A stretch of 64,000 nt of DNA from Planctomycetota bacterium (GTDB taxonomy: Bacteria > Planctomycetota > MHYJ01 > JACQXL01), in NCBI GenBank assembly GCA_016235865.1, contig JACRIK010000014.1:1-64000 (forward strand), given 5' to 3'. Below, piece by piece: positions 56,497 to 64,000 of this stretch. Under the pieces are notes generated by a model. That model was given only the letters and a program-made list of their open reading frames with translations, was not told the DNA's origin and did no database searches. A program made the translations under genes and the position numbers. Within the stretch, counting starts at the first letter, position 1, and every line of letters starts with the position of its first letter.

Positions 56497-58545
56497 TTAC
56501 CACACCGGTATTCCCCCAATATGGTCCATAATTACTGATGAGACGTCCACCAGGTTGCCAGTGACCTTACTAAGCGGATTGAGCTGGTTTTTATCCATCA
56601 GAAATCCGATGGCGCTCATGGTGGTATACATGACAAAGGTATTATCCTTATCTGACGCGGCGTTGATAAATACCTTGGCGGATTCCCGGTCGCCCAGCAG
56701 TCCGAGCGAATGCAGGGCATAGGAGCGCAGGAGTTGGTCCCGGGTCTGGGAGGCCTGTTTCAGCAATGCCGGCATAACAATGTCTTTTTTCTTGCCGAGC
56801 ATGGTCAGGGCAATGGCCAGGTTAGAGTGATACGGATAGGTATTTGACCGGTCCGGCAGTTTTTCCCACATCTTCTGCAGAATCTCAACGCCTTTGGGGT
56901 CTTTAATCATTCCCAAAGCCAGGATTAGATAGGGGGTCAGGAGGGTATCGTTTTGTTGTTTTTCATCGCTGAGGATACTGACGATTATCGGGACGGCTTC
57001 GCTGTCTTTCAGCAGGCCCAGCCCGATGGCGGCCGATGCTTTGAACAGGGGTGAGCGGGCCTTTTTGTTTTCCAGAATCTTTCTCAAGTCCGCCTTGGCC
57101 TTGTCATGGCAGGATAGCCCTAAGGCCAGGGCCATCAGGCCGTCGGCTTCAACGGATTTCTCCTTGCGGAATAATTCAGATATAATTTCATAGGATTTAG
57201 GGCTCTTGACCTGGGCCAGGGCCAGGGCGGCATAACCGCGGACTACCGGATACCGGTCACGCAGGAATGCGGCAACAGAATCTCCGGCTTCCGGAGCCCC
57301 GGTCATTCCCAATGCTATGACCACAGCCGTGCGGACATCGGATTCTTTTTCCGCGGTGGGACTGGATTTCTGGAGCTCAGTGATGGCTTCTTTGGTGGCG
57401 ATTCTGCCCAAGGCGAGCGCGGCATAGGCCCGAACCGCCGGATGTTCCTTCTTTCCGCCTTCGGCCTGGTTGAGCATCTTTCCCAGCAGCGCGATGGCCG
57501 AGGCATCCTTGAGGTTGCCGAGCGCCAGCGCCGCGCAGCATCTGACTTCGTGGTCATCTTCCCGGTCAGCCAGGATGTCTTTGAGTGTCTTGGTTGAGTC
57601 GGAGTTATTGACCGGCAGGTAGCCGATGGTCAGGGCGGCGTAACAGCGCCTCAAAGCTATCTCTTTTTTCTTATCCAGCAGGACCTTGCGGGCCAGTTCG
57701 CCGGCCGAGGCGTCGCCGCTAAAACCCAGGGCTAGGAGCATATTGTTGCGGACGAATAAGCGAGTCTCGGATTCCTCGGACTTCTTGAGCAGTTCCATGG
57801 CTTTCTGGCTGCCGGCTGAGGGATCCATGGCGTCCTTGACCTTGCCGAGCGAGATGGCGGCCCGGAAAGCGACAAAGGTGTTCTTATTTGACATGCCTTC
57901 GACCAGGGCATTAATAAGTTCGTCATAAAGCGGGTGGATGGTTACTGATTTTGACCCCTGGCCATCATCGACAATATTTGCCCATTCCACCGGTTCCCGG
58001 AAAGAGATGAATTTATCGCGGTTGTTGCTCCACCAGACCTCCCAGGGTTCTACCACGCCGACGAATGAGGTGGATTGGAACCGGATACTCTGGAAAAGCG
58101 GTTGGAGACCGATACCCGGGGCCGGGCGGGTGGCGCTGGGTGGGGCGGCAGACGTAGCGCCTCTGGAGCCGGAGCCGGGCGTTGGCAGCGGGCTATCCGG
58201 CGTTGCTGGCTGGCTGGGCGGCGGCGGAGGCGGTGGTGTTGCAGGTGTTGGCGCTGGTGCCGGTGTAGCCGGCGGTTGCGGTGTAGCCGGCGTAGTTGGT
58301 TGAGCAGGCGGCTGGCTTGGTGTCCCAGGTGTTTTATCAGGTGGCGGTGTCTCTTTGGGCGCTTCAGACGGTGGCGATTCACGCGGCGCTTCACCCGGAG
58401 CCGGAGGCGCCTCTCTTGGCGCCGGAGGCGGGGGCGGCACGCCTCTTCTGGGACAACAGCTGTTAAGATAGTTTGTATCCGGGGCCAATATAAATATGCC
58501 GCTTAATAAAAGTAGCGCTCCAATTAAACTTTTGGTCTGTTTCAT
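56497..58545 (-). CDS. Secreted HEAT-repeat protein, paralogue 1
   Basis: A 682-aa exported protein. The signal peptide MKQTKSLIGALLLLSGIFILAP is followed by NSCCPRRG, then a 100-residue Pro-rich stretch. Then comes a WEVWWSNNRDKFISFREPVEWANIV domain and about 14 HEAT repeats of the form YAALALGxIxxKEAxxEL. The protein ends GGIPVW. AAAGGAG precedes the ATG. It is the last of four tandem paralogues. The repeats suggest a protein-binding solenoid outside the cytoplasm. The Pro-rich linker is much longer than in its neighbours. Confidence 0.88.
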   Translation of the reverse strand: MKQTKSLIGALLLLSGIFILAPDTNYLNSCCPRRGVPPPPPAPREAPPAPGEAPRESPPSEAPKETPPPDKTPGTPSQPPAQPTTPATPQPPATPAPAPTPATPPPPPPPSQPATPDSPLPTPGSGSRGATSAAPPSATRPAPGIGLQPLFQSIRFQSTSFVGVVEPWEVWWSNNRDKFISFREPVEWANIVDDGQGSKSVTIHPLYDELINALVEGMSNKNTFVAFRAAISLGKVKDAMDPSAGSQKAMELLKKSEESETRLFVRNNMLLALGFSGDASAGELARKVLLDKKKEIALRRCYAALTIGYLPVNNSDSTKTLKDILADREDDHEVRCCAALALGNLKDASAIALLGKMLNQAEGGKKEHPAVRAYAALALGRIATKEAITELQKSSPTAEKESDVRTAVVIALGMTGAPEAGDSVAAFLRDRYPVVRGYAALALAQVKSPKSYEIISELFRKEKSVEADGLMALALGLSCHDKAKADLRKILENKKARSPLFKASAAIGLGLLKDSEAVPIIVSILSDEKQQNDTLLTPYLILALGMIKDPKGVEILQKMWEKLPDRSNTYPYHSNLAIALTMLGKKKDIVMPALLKQASQTRDQLLRSYALHSLGLLGDRESAKVFINAASDKDNTFVMYTTMSAIGFLMDKNQLNPLSKVTGNLVDVSSVIMDHIGGIPVW

Positions 58546-58570
58546 AACGCTCCTTTCCCGGATAAGGTTA

Positions 58571-60448
58571 TCACCAGACCGGTATTGGCAGGAGATGTTT
58601 CATTATTTCCAATTCATTTGAGATGTCAATATTGTCGGCGGTCACTTTATCAATCGGGTTAACCGGATGCTTGTCCATCAGGAAGCCGATGCCGGTTATT
58701 GCCGCTTTGCGCACTTCCGGGTTGTTATCCTTATAGGCCTCGACAAATGCCTTGGCGGTGGCCTTATTTCCAATCAAGCCCAGGGTATGAAGCGCATAGG
58801 TGCGCAGGGTAGCATCCTTTGAGCCGATGTGCTTCAGCAATTCTTCCGTCATCTTTTCCCGTGAAGTCAATTTCATCAGGGCAATGACCAGATTGGTATA
58901 GGCAGTGATGCTAAGGCTCTTATCGGCTTTTGACCACATCTTTTGCAGTATGTCCAGGGTTTGTTTTTCCAGGTCAGATAATTCTTTTATCCGGGCTGAC
59001 TTTGAGCCGATTCCATCGCCTTCAACCACGATTTCCTCCTTTTTCTGTTCATTTAACATGGCCAGGGTCAGGAGCAGATAAGGTGTAAGAATAGTGTCGT
59101 TCTGCTGTTTTTCATCCTTGAGTATGTTGACTATTGTCGGGAGAGTTTCCGTATCCTTGAGCAAGCCCAGGGCGATAGCGGCTGCGCCGCGCAGTAACGC
59201 CCGTGATTTCTTATTATCGGCTAATATTTTCCTCAAGTCCGTTTTGGCTTTTTCATGGCCGGTTAAACCCATGCCGATCAACATTAATCCGTCTGAATTG
59301 GGCGACTTATTCTTCAGCAGCGCCTCGGAGATGGTCTCGTATGCCTTGTCGTATTTTATCTGGGCCAGCGCGACGCAGGCCATTCCCTTAACCGAAGGCG
59401 CCTTATCCTGGAGTAAGGCCAGAATGGCATCCTTGGCTTCTGGTAATCCGGTCATCCCCATTGCCGTGACTGCCGCAACGCGGACATCTTCGTCTTTCTC
59501 AATGCCCGGAGCTATTTTTTTTAATTCATCTAACGCTTCTTTGGTGCCGATTCTACCCAGGGCCAGGGCCGCATACGCCCTGATCATGCCTTGTTCCTTT
59601 TTGCCGCCGTCTCCGGTAAGGATTTTGCCTAAAACAGGAACTGCGGACGTATCTTTAAGGTTGCCTAAGGAAAGACAGACGGATGATTTTACTTCAGCGT
59701 TTTCCTTTTCGGCGGTTAATAAATCCCGGAGTATCTTGGGCGCGTCAGAGTCGCCGGGCAGGTAACCCAAGGCCAGCGCCGCATAGGAACGTTTTAAAGG
59801 CGGATTTTTAGTCTGCAGGATATTTTTTAGAATCGGTATCACCGAAATGTCGGATGTGAGTCCCCAGCCTATGAGAACATTATTCGCGACGAAGTAACGG
59901 GTTTCGGTCTCATTGGCCTTTTTGAGAGCCTCGATGGCTTTAGGGCTGCTGATTGCGGGATTCTGGGAATCCTGGGCTTTGCCCAGGGCAATAGCCGCCC
60001 GGAATGCCAAGTAGATATCCTTATCTGCTACGCCGTCTACCAGCGCATTGAGAAGTTCGTCGTAAATAGGAGAAATCGAAAATGATTTAGTGCCTCCCTG
60101 GTCCACAATATTTGCCCACTCAATAGTCTCCCGGAATGCGAGATATCTATCACGATTTCGGGTCCACCAGGCCTCCCATGGTTCAGCCACGCCTAACAGT
60201 GATTGGGCGCTCTGAATTAATGGCATCAATCCAGGACCTAATTGGGGGCGGGGAGGCGCTGAAGGCGCCGGCGGCCTGGTCGTTGGAGTGGTTTCGCCTG
60301 ATGGAGGTGCGGGTGTGCTTGGAGCCGGAGTTGAGCCGCCGCTGCCGCCACGCGGGCAGCAACTGTCCAGTAAATTCATATCCGCGGTCAGGAGAAAAAG
60401 CCCAAGTAATAATATAATAGCCCCCGCCAGATATTTTATGGTTTTCAT
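58571..60448 (-). CDS. Secreted HEAT-repeat protein, paralogue 2
   Basis: A 625-aa protein with the same plan as its neighbours. The signal peptide is MKTIKYLAGAIILLLGLFLLTAD, followed by DSCCPRGG, a shorter Thr/Pro linker (about 40 residues), WEAWWTRNRDRYLAFRETIEWANIV, about 13 HEAT repeats, and a tail LLPIPVW. It includes a charged insert near residues 470-490 (EEIVVEGDGIGSKSARIKEL) not present in paralogue 1. AAAAGGAGG lies before the ATG. It is 25 nt upstream of paralogue 1. Confidence 0.88.
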   Translation of the reverse strand: MKTIKYLAGAIILLLGLFLLTADMNLLDSCCPRGGSGGSTPAPSTPAPPSGETTPTTRPPAPSAPPRPQLGPGLMPLIQSAQSLLGVAEPWEAWWTRNRDRYLAFRETIEWANIVDQGGTKSFSISPIYDELLNALVDGVADKDIYLAFRAAIALGKAQDSQNPAISSPKAIEALKKANETETRYFVANNVLIGWGLTSDISVIPILKNILQTKNPPLKRSYAALALGYLPGDSDAPKILRDLLTAEKENAEVKSSVCLSLGNLKDTSAVPVLGKILTGDGGKKEQGMIRAYAALALGRIGTKEALDELKKIAPGIEKDEDVRVAAVTAMGMTGLPEAKDAILALLQDKAPSVKGMACVALAQIKYDKAYETISEALLKNKSPNSDGLMLIGMGLTGHEKAKTDLRKILADNKKSRALLRGAAAIALGLLKDTETLPTIVNILKDEKQQNDTILTPYLLLTLAMLNEQKKEEIVVEGDGIGSKSARIKELSDLEKQTLDILQKMWSKADKSLSITAYTNLVIALMKLTSREKMTEELLKHIGSKDATLRTYALHTLGLIGNKATAKAFVEAYKDNNPEVRKAAITGIGFLMDKHPVNPIDKVTADNIDISNELEIMKHLLPIPVW

Positions 60449-60493
60449 AGCTACCTCCTTTTTAGTCCTGCCTGCCGGTCGGAGTGTAAGGGT

Positions 60494-62389
60494 TTACCAA
60501 ACTGGTATCGGCAGGATGTGATCCAGTATCATCATCTGCATATCAACGCTGTCCGATGTTATCCGGTCAACTGGATTTATCGGATTTTTATCCATCAGGA
60601 ATCCTATGCCGACCATTACGGCCTTACGCATCTCAGGGTTATTATCCTTGGCGGCATCAATAAATGCCTTGGCTGAATCCCTGTTGCCGACCAGGCCGAG
60701 CGTGTGCAGGGCATAAGAGGCCAGGGTCTTGTCATTGCTGTTGATATGTTTTATCAGTTGTTCTACCACTTCGTTTCTTTTGCCCATTCTGGCTAGTGCG
60801 ACAGCCAGATTGGTGTAGGCGGTAATAGTCAGTTTTTTGTCTGCCTTAGCCCACATCTTCTGGAGTATTTCAACCATTTGTTTCTCTGCATTCGGCAGTT
60901 CTTTCTTCTTAACCGCTTCAGTATCAGAACCTTCTTTTTCAAATACTTCGTCTTTCTTCGGCTCGCTAATCATTGCGACCGATAAGATAAGATAAGGTGT
61001 CAGCGTTGTCTCATTTTGCTGTTTATCTTCCTTGAGGATATCGACCATTATCGGAATTGTTTCGGCATCCTTAAGCAAGCCTAGTCCGATAGCGGCCGCG
61101 CCGCGCAGTAACGCACGTGACTTCTTGTTGTCGGCTAATATCTTCCTTAAGTCCGTCTTGGCTTTCTCATTACCGGTCAATCCCAGGGCAATCAGCATCA
61201 AACCGTCGGCATCGGTGGTTTTGTTTTTCTGAAGCGCCTCTGAAATGGTTTCGTATGCTTTTTCGTATTTTATCTGGGCCAGCGCGATACAGGCCATGCC
61301 TTTGACCGATGGGGTTTTGTCCTGCATGAAAGCCAGGATGGCGTCCTTGGCTTCGGGCAATCCGGTTATTCCTAATGCCATCACCACGGCCGCCCGGACA
61401 TCGCTTTCTTTTTCATTGGCCGGGGTGAATTTCTTCAGTTCATCCAACGATTCCTTGGTGGCGATTCGGCCCAGGCCTAAAGCGGCGTGCGCCCGGATGG
61501 TTCCCCGTTCCTTTTTGCTGACACCATCGCCGTTAAGTATTTTACTCAGGACCGGAACCGATTCGGCGTCCTTGAGATTACCTAAGGCGATGCAGGCGGA
61601 TGATTTTACTTCGTGGTCATCCTTATCAGCCGTGATGATGTCGCGGAGTATTTTGGGGATTTCCGGGTCGTTGGCAACATAGCCTAACGCTAATGCGGCA
61701 TAGGATCGTCTCAATGAAGAATTGTCTTTTTTGTTCTGGAGCGCTTCTTTGATTACGCCGGATACGGTATTATCCGCGGTAAGCCCTAGCCCAAATAGGA
61801 TATTATTACTGACGAAATCACGCTTTTCGGATTCGTGCGCCTTTTTAAGGACCTCTACGGCTTTGGGGCTGCTGGCCGCGGGATTCTGGGAATCCTGGGC
61901 TTTGCCCAGGGAAATAGCCGCCCGGAATGCCACATAGTGGTCTTTATTGCCCACTCCGTCGGACAGGACATTTATAAGTTCGGCATGAAGAGGGGAGATG
62001 GAATATGATTTGGTTCCGCCCTGGTCAACGATATTGGCCCATTCAATCGGGGCCCTGAATGCCAGATACTTATCGCGATTCCGGCTCCACCAGATTTCCC
62101 ATGGTTCGACTGCGCCGGTTAGAAACTGGATACTCTGTATCAGCGGCTGCAGCCCCACGCCCAAACTTGGTCTGGGGGTAGGTGCAGGTCCCGGACCTCC
62201 TCTTGGGGTGGGGCCGGGAGTCGGCGGCGGCACTCCGGGCGTTGAGGAGTCAGGCGGGGGCGGCGGAGGCGGAGGCGGTGTATATCCGCCCATCTTCGGT
62301 GGATTTGGGCACCATCCGTCAACATTTTGAATCTGGGTTATCGATAGAATGGCTGCCAGGGCTATTATTCCGATTAGGATTTTTCTCAT
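60494..62389 (-). CDS. Secreted HEAT-repeat protein, paralogue 3
   Basis: A 631-aa protein. The signal peptide is MRKILIGIIALAAILSI, followed by GWCPNPPKMGG, a Pro/Gly linker, WEIWWSRNRDKYLAFRAPIEWANIV, HEAT repeats and a tail ILPIPVW. GAGAGGAG precedes the ATG at 62389; an open frame continuing to 62545 overlaps the promoter and lacks a signal peptide. It has its own sigma70 promoter, so paralogues 3, 2 and 1 plus the GIY-YIG and WD40 genes may form a transcription unit. Confidence 0.88.
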   Translation of the reverse strand: MRKILIGIIALAAILSITQIQNVDGWCPNPPKMGGYTPPPPPPPPPDSSTPGVPPPTPGPTPRGGPGPAPTPRPSLGVGLQPLIQSIQFLTGAVEPWEIWWSRNRDKYLAFRAPIEWANIVDQGGTKSYSISPLHAELINVLSDGVGNKDHYVAFRAAISLGKAQDSQNPAASSPKAVEVLKKAHESEKRDFVSNNILFGLGLTADNTVSGVIKEALQNKKDNSSLRRSYAALALGYVANDPEIPKILRDIITADKDDHEVKSSACIALGNLKDAESVPVLSKILNGDGVSKKERGTIRAHAALGLGRIATKESLDELKKFTPANEKESDVRAAVVMALGITGLPEAKDAILAFMQDKTPSVKGMACIALAQIKYEKAYETISEALQKNKTTDADGLMLIALGLTGNEKAKTDLRKILADNKKSRALLRGAAAIGLGLLKDAETIPIMVDILKEDKQQNETTLTPYLILSVAMISEPKKDEVFEKEGSDTEAVKKKELPNAEKQMVEILQKMWAKADKKLTITAYTNLAVALARMGKRNEVVEQLIKHINSNDKTLASYALHTLGLVGNRDSAKAFIDAAKDNNPEMRKAVMVGIGFLMDKNPINPVDRITSDSVDMQMMILDHILPIPVW

Positions 62390-62417
62390 ATGGATGCTCC
62401 TCTCGACTACAGGTCTT

Positions 62418-62446
62418 GTATATATCCTTAAACCGCTGTTTGTCAA
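62418..62446 (-). promoter_or_regulatory. Sigma70 promoter of HEAT paralogue 3
   Basis: Minus strand: TTGACA (62441-62446), 16-17 nt, TATATA/ATATAC. The predicted leader is about 25 nt and contains GAGAGGAG, so this transcript is leadered, unlike several others here. Confidence 0.7.
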
Positions 62447-62538
62447 TAATATTGCTCTATAATATAGAATGTTTGAGAGGGCTATAATACTGCATCTAAT
62501 GTTAAAATATTTCAAATCTGATGCAGTGCTCCCTGATA

Positions 62539-64000
62539 CTACCACACCGGTATCGGAAGGATATGGTCCATTATGCGCATCTGGATATCGACGCTATCCG
62601 CCGTTACCTTATCAATCGGATTTATTTGATTCCTGTCCAGCAGGAATCCTATAGCGCCTATTACGGCCTTACGCACATCAGGATTATTGTCTTTGGCGGC
62701 ATCAATAAATGCTTTGGCCGAATCCCGGTTGCCGATTAATCCGAGGGTGTGCAGGGCGTAAATCCGCAGCGTGGCGTCCTTGGCAGTTGCATGTTTAAGT
62801 AATTGTTCTATAATCTGATTTCTTGATGTGAATCTCATCATCGTAATCGCCAGGTTGGTATAGGCGACAATGTTGATATTTTTATCAACCCTGGCCCACA
62901 TCTTTTGCAATATCTCCACTTCCAGTTTTTCCAGACCCGATAATTCACTGGTAGTTTTCTTGTTTTCCTGGTCATGAATCATGGCCAGCGATAGAATCAG
63001 GTATGGCGCGAGAATGGTGTCATACTGTTGCTTATCATCCTTAAGGATACTGACTATTATTTCAATCGCATCCTTATCCTTAAGCAGTCCCAGTCCGATA
63101 GCGGCCGCGGCCTTAAGCAATGGCCTTGTTTTACGGCTGTCTGCGGATAATATTTTTCTCAGGTCCGCTTTGGCCTTATCATTGCCGGTCAGGCCCAGGG
63201 CGATCAGCATCAAGCCGTCAGCTTCCGGCGATTTGTTCTTCAGCAATGCCTCGGAAATCATGTCGTATGACTTGGAGTCTTTTATTTGAGCCAGCGAAAT
63301 ACAGGCTAATCCTCGGACGACATTAGCTTTATCTTGCAGGAATTCGATAATAGTATCCCGGGCGTCCGGTGACCCATTCATACCCAAAGCCATAATGACA
63401 GCCGAACGGAGGTCATTTTCCTTTTCAGTATCCTGGGTAAATTTTTTCAGCTCATCCAGCGCTTCTTTAGTGCCGATTCTGCCCAACCCCAGGGCCGCAT
63501 GCGCTCTGATCATCCCCTGTTCTTTCTTGCCGCCGTCGCCATTAAGGATTTTGCCTAAAGTCGTAACTGCCGAGGCATCCTTGAGATTGCCCAGTGAGAT
63601 GCAGCAGGTGGATTTTACTTCTCGGTCTTCCTTTTCGGCCGATAATATCTCTTTGAGCGCAGATGATATCTCGGAGTTATTGGCAACGTAACTCAATGCC
63701 AGCGCCGCAAATGAGCGCCTCAACGGGGCATTATCTTTTTTCTGCAGGACATTTTTTATAATGGCTATCGTGGAAGTATCAGAGGTGAGGCCCAGCCCCA
63801 AAAGGACATTATTCCTGACGAAATCTCTGGTTTCTGATTCGTACGCCTTCTTAAGAACCTCGATGGCTTTTTGGTTGCTGGCCGCGGGATTCTGCGGGTC
63901 CTGCGCTTTGCCCAAGGCAATAGCCGCGCGAAATGCCAAATAAGGGTCTTTATCGTCCACGCCGTCGGCCAATATGCTGATAAGTTCGTCATAAACAGGG
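62539..64000 (-). CDS. Secreted HEAT-repeat protein, paralogue 4, 5' truncated by window edge
   Basis: The reading frame is open to the window end: the codons before the first possible start read PVYDELISIL, matching the paralogues' PIYDELLNAL, so the gene continues beyond 64000. What is visible is HEAT repeats and a charged break at about 300-320 (HDQENKKTTSELSGLEKLE), ending ILPIPVW. It is most like paralogues 2 and 3. Its stop is 93 nt upstream of the paralogue 3 promoter. Confidence 0.88.
   Translation of the reverse strand, partial: PVYDELISILADGVDDKDPYLAFRAAIALGKAQDPQNPAASNQKAIEVLKKAYESETRDFVRNNVLLGLGLTSDTSTIAIIKNVLQKKDNAPLRRSFAALALSYVANNSEISSALKEILSAEKEDREVKSTCCISLGNLKDASAVTTLGKILNGDGGKKEQGMIRAHAALGLGRIGTKEALDELKKFTQDTEKENDLRSAVIMALGMNGSPDARDTIIEFLQDKANVVRGLACISLAQIKDSKSYDMISEALLKNKSPEADGLMLIALGLTGNDKAKADLRKILSADSRKTRPLLKAAAAIGLGLLKDKDAIEIIVSILKDDKQQYDTILAPYLILSLAMIHDQENKKTTSELSGLEKLEVEILQKMWARVDKNINIVAYTNLAITMMRFTSRNQIIEQLLKHATAKDATLRIYALHTLGLIGNRDSAKAFIDAAKDNNPDVRKAVIGAIGFLLDRNQINPIDKVTADSVDIQMRIMDHILPIPVW

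Noticed and set aside
56412-56519. Longer start for the second GIY-YIG protein
   Set aside because: It would translate the CCCCACACCAAT palindromes. The domain begins at the ATG at 56411.
62390-62545. N-terminal extension of HEAT paralogue 3
   Set aside because: It covers the promoter and would bury the signal peptide; 62389 has a strong ribosome binding site.

Overview
The window reads as a chromosomal stretch of a Gram-negative, probably anaerobic, uncultivated bacterium of moderate GC. Evidence for an outer membrane: a secretin with PilM/N/O partners, several lipobox proteins and an AsmA-like protein. Evidence for anaerobic life: a rubredoxin-flavin reductase beside an FprA flavoprotein, and a CoA-dehydratase-type activator ATPase. 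The start of MiaB (FGCQMNKLDSE), the tandem HEAT-repeat secreted proteins and the gene mix lean towards Planctomycetota; this is an inference, and no rRNA is present to settle it.

Layout. 1-2610: end of an exopolysaccharide locus (ExeA-like ATPase, Wzz/tyrosine autokinase). 2696-7256: NifU-like protein, SCP2 protein, purH, a conserved unknown, a lipoprotein and a PAS protein. 7303-7882: a 22-bp minisatellite enclosed by a 13-bp inverted repeat. 7966-12114 (minus): murF, mraY, a four-helix-bundle (S23) gene and ftsW. 12256-17759 (plus): activase ATPase, PEPCK-like kinase, small Cys-rich protein, lipoprotein, acyl-CoA synthetase. 17769-25401 (minus): HTH-PAS and STAS pair, hrb-fprA-rmuC, MFS, AmaP-like, Xaa-Pro peptidase. 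25584-30656: miaB and an accessory region rich in repeats. 30790-34043: ribD, purN, a membrane HELGH protein and a sugar nucleotidyltransferase. 34130-39904: pilM-pilN-pilO-(PilP-like)-secretin. 39914-42400: DUF2344 protein, WbqC-like protein, WecA-like transferase. 42404-44220 (minus): ribH-nusB-ftsY. 44407-46327 (plus): ispF-cysS. 46322-50200 (minus): ispH, AsmA-like, GIY-YIG. Then tRNA-Gln, a polysaccharide deacetylase, a 1.3-kb GGTAT-rich non-coding island, an orphan gene, a lipoprotein, and a minus-strand cluster of a WD40 lipoprotein, a GIY-YIG protein and four tandem HEAT-repeat secreted paralogues, the last cut by the window end.

The most unusual signal is the set of small palindromic elements scattered among these genes. 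One family is a two-hairpin element (CCCGnC hairpin, TAAC or TAAG linker, then a stem ending TGTAA...TAACA). It occurs six times, with compensatory changes in the stems. Four copies lie just upstream of a start codon (purH, ribH and two orphan genes), one is upstream of the tRNA, and one lies inverted at the end of an orphan gene. Other palindromes sit in frame inside coding genes (miaB, the WD40 gene twice, the deacetylase, a PAS protein) or supply a C-terminus (Xaa-Pro peptidase). This resembles the Rickettsia palindromic elements. At purH and miaB, a palindrome-like segment separates the gene from a diverged, mostly synonymous duplicate of its own end, as if something had integrated at a gene end and displaced it.

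Several genes (12256, 33267, 34130, 44407, possibly 50574 and the displaced miaB start at 25621) have a sigma70-like promoter whose -10 box ends only 6-9 nt before the ATG. This suggests leaderless transcripts. All family names come from reading motifs; no database search was possible.
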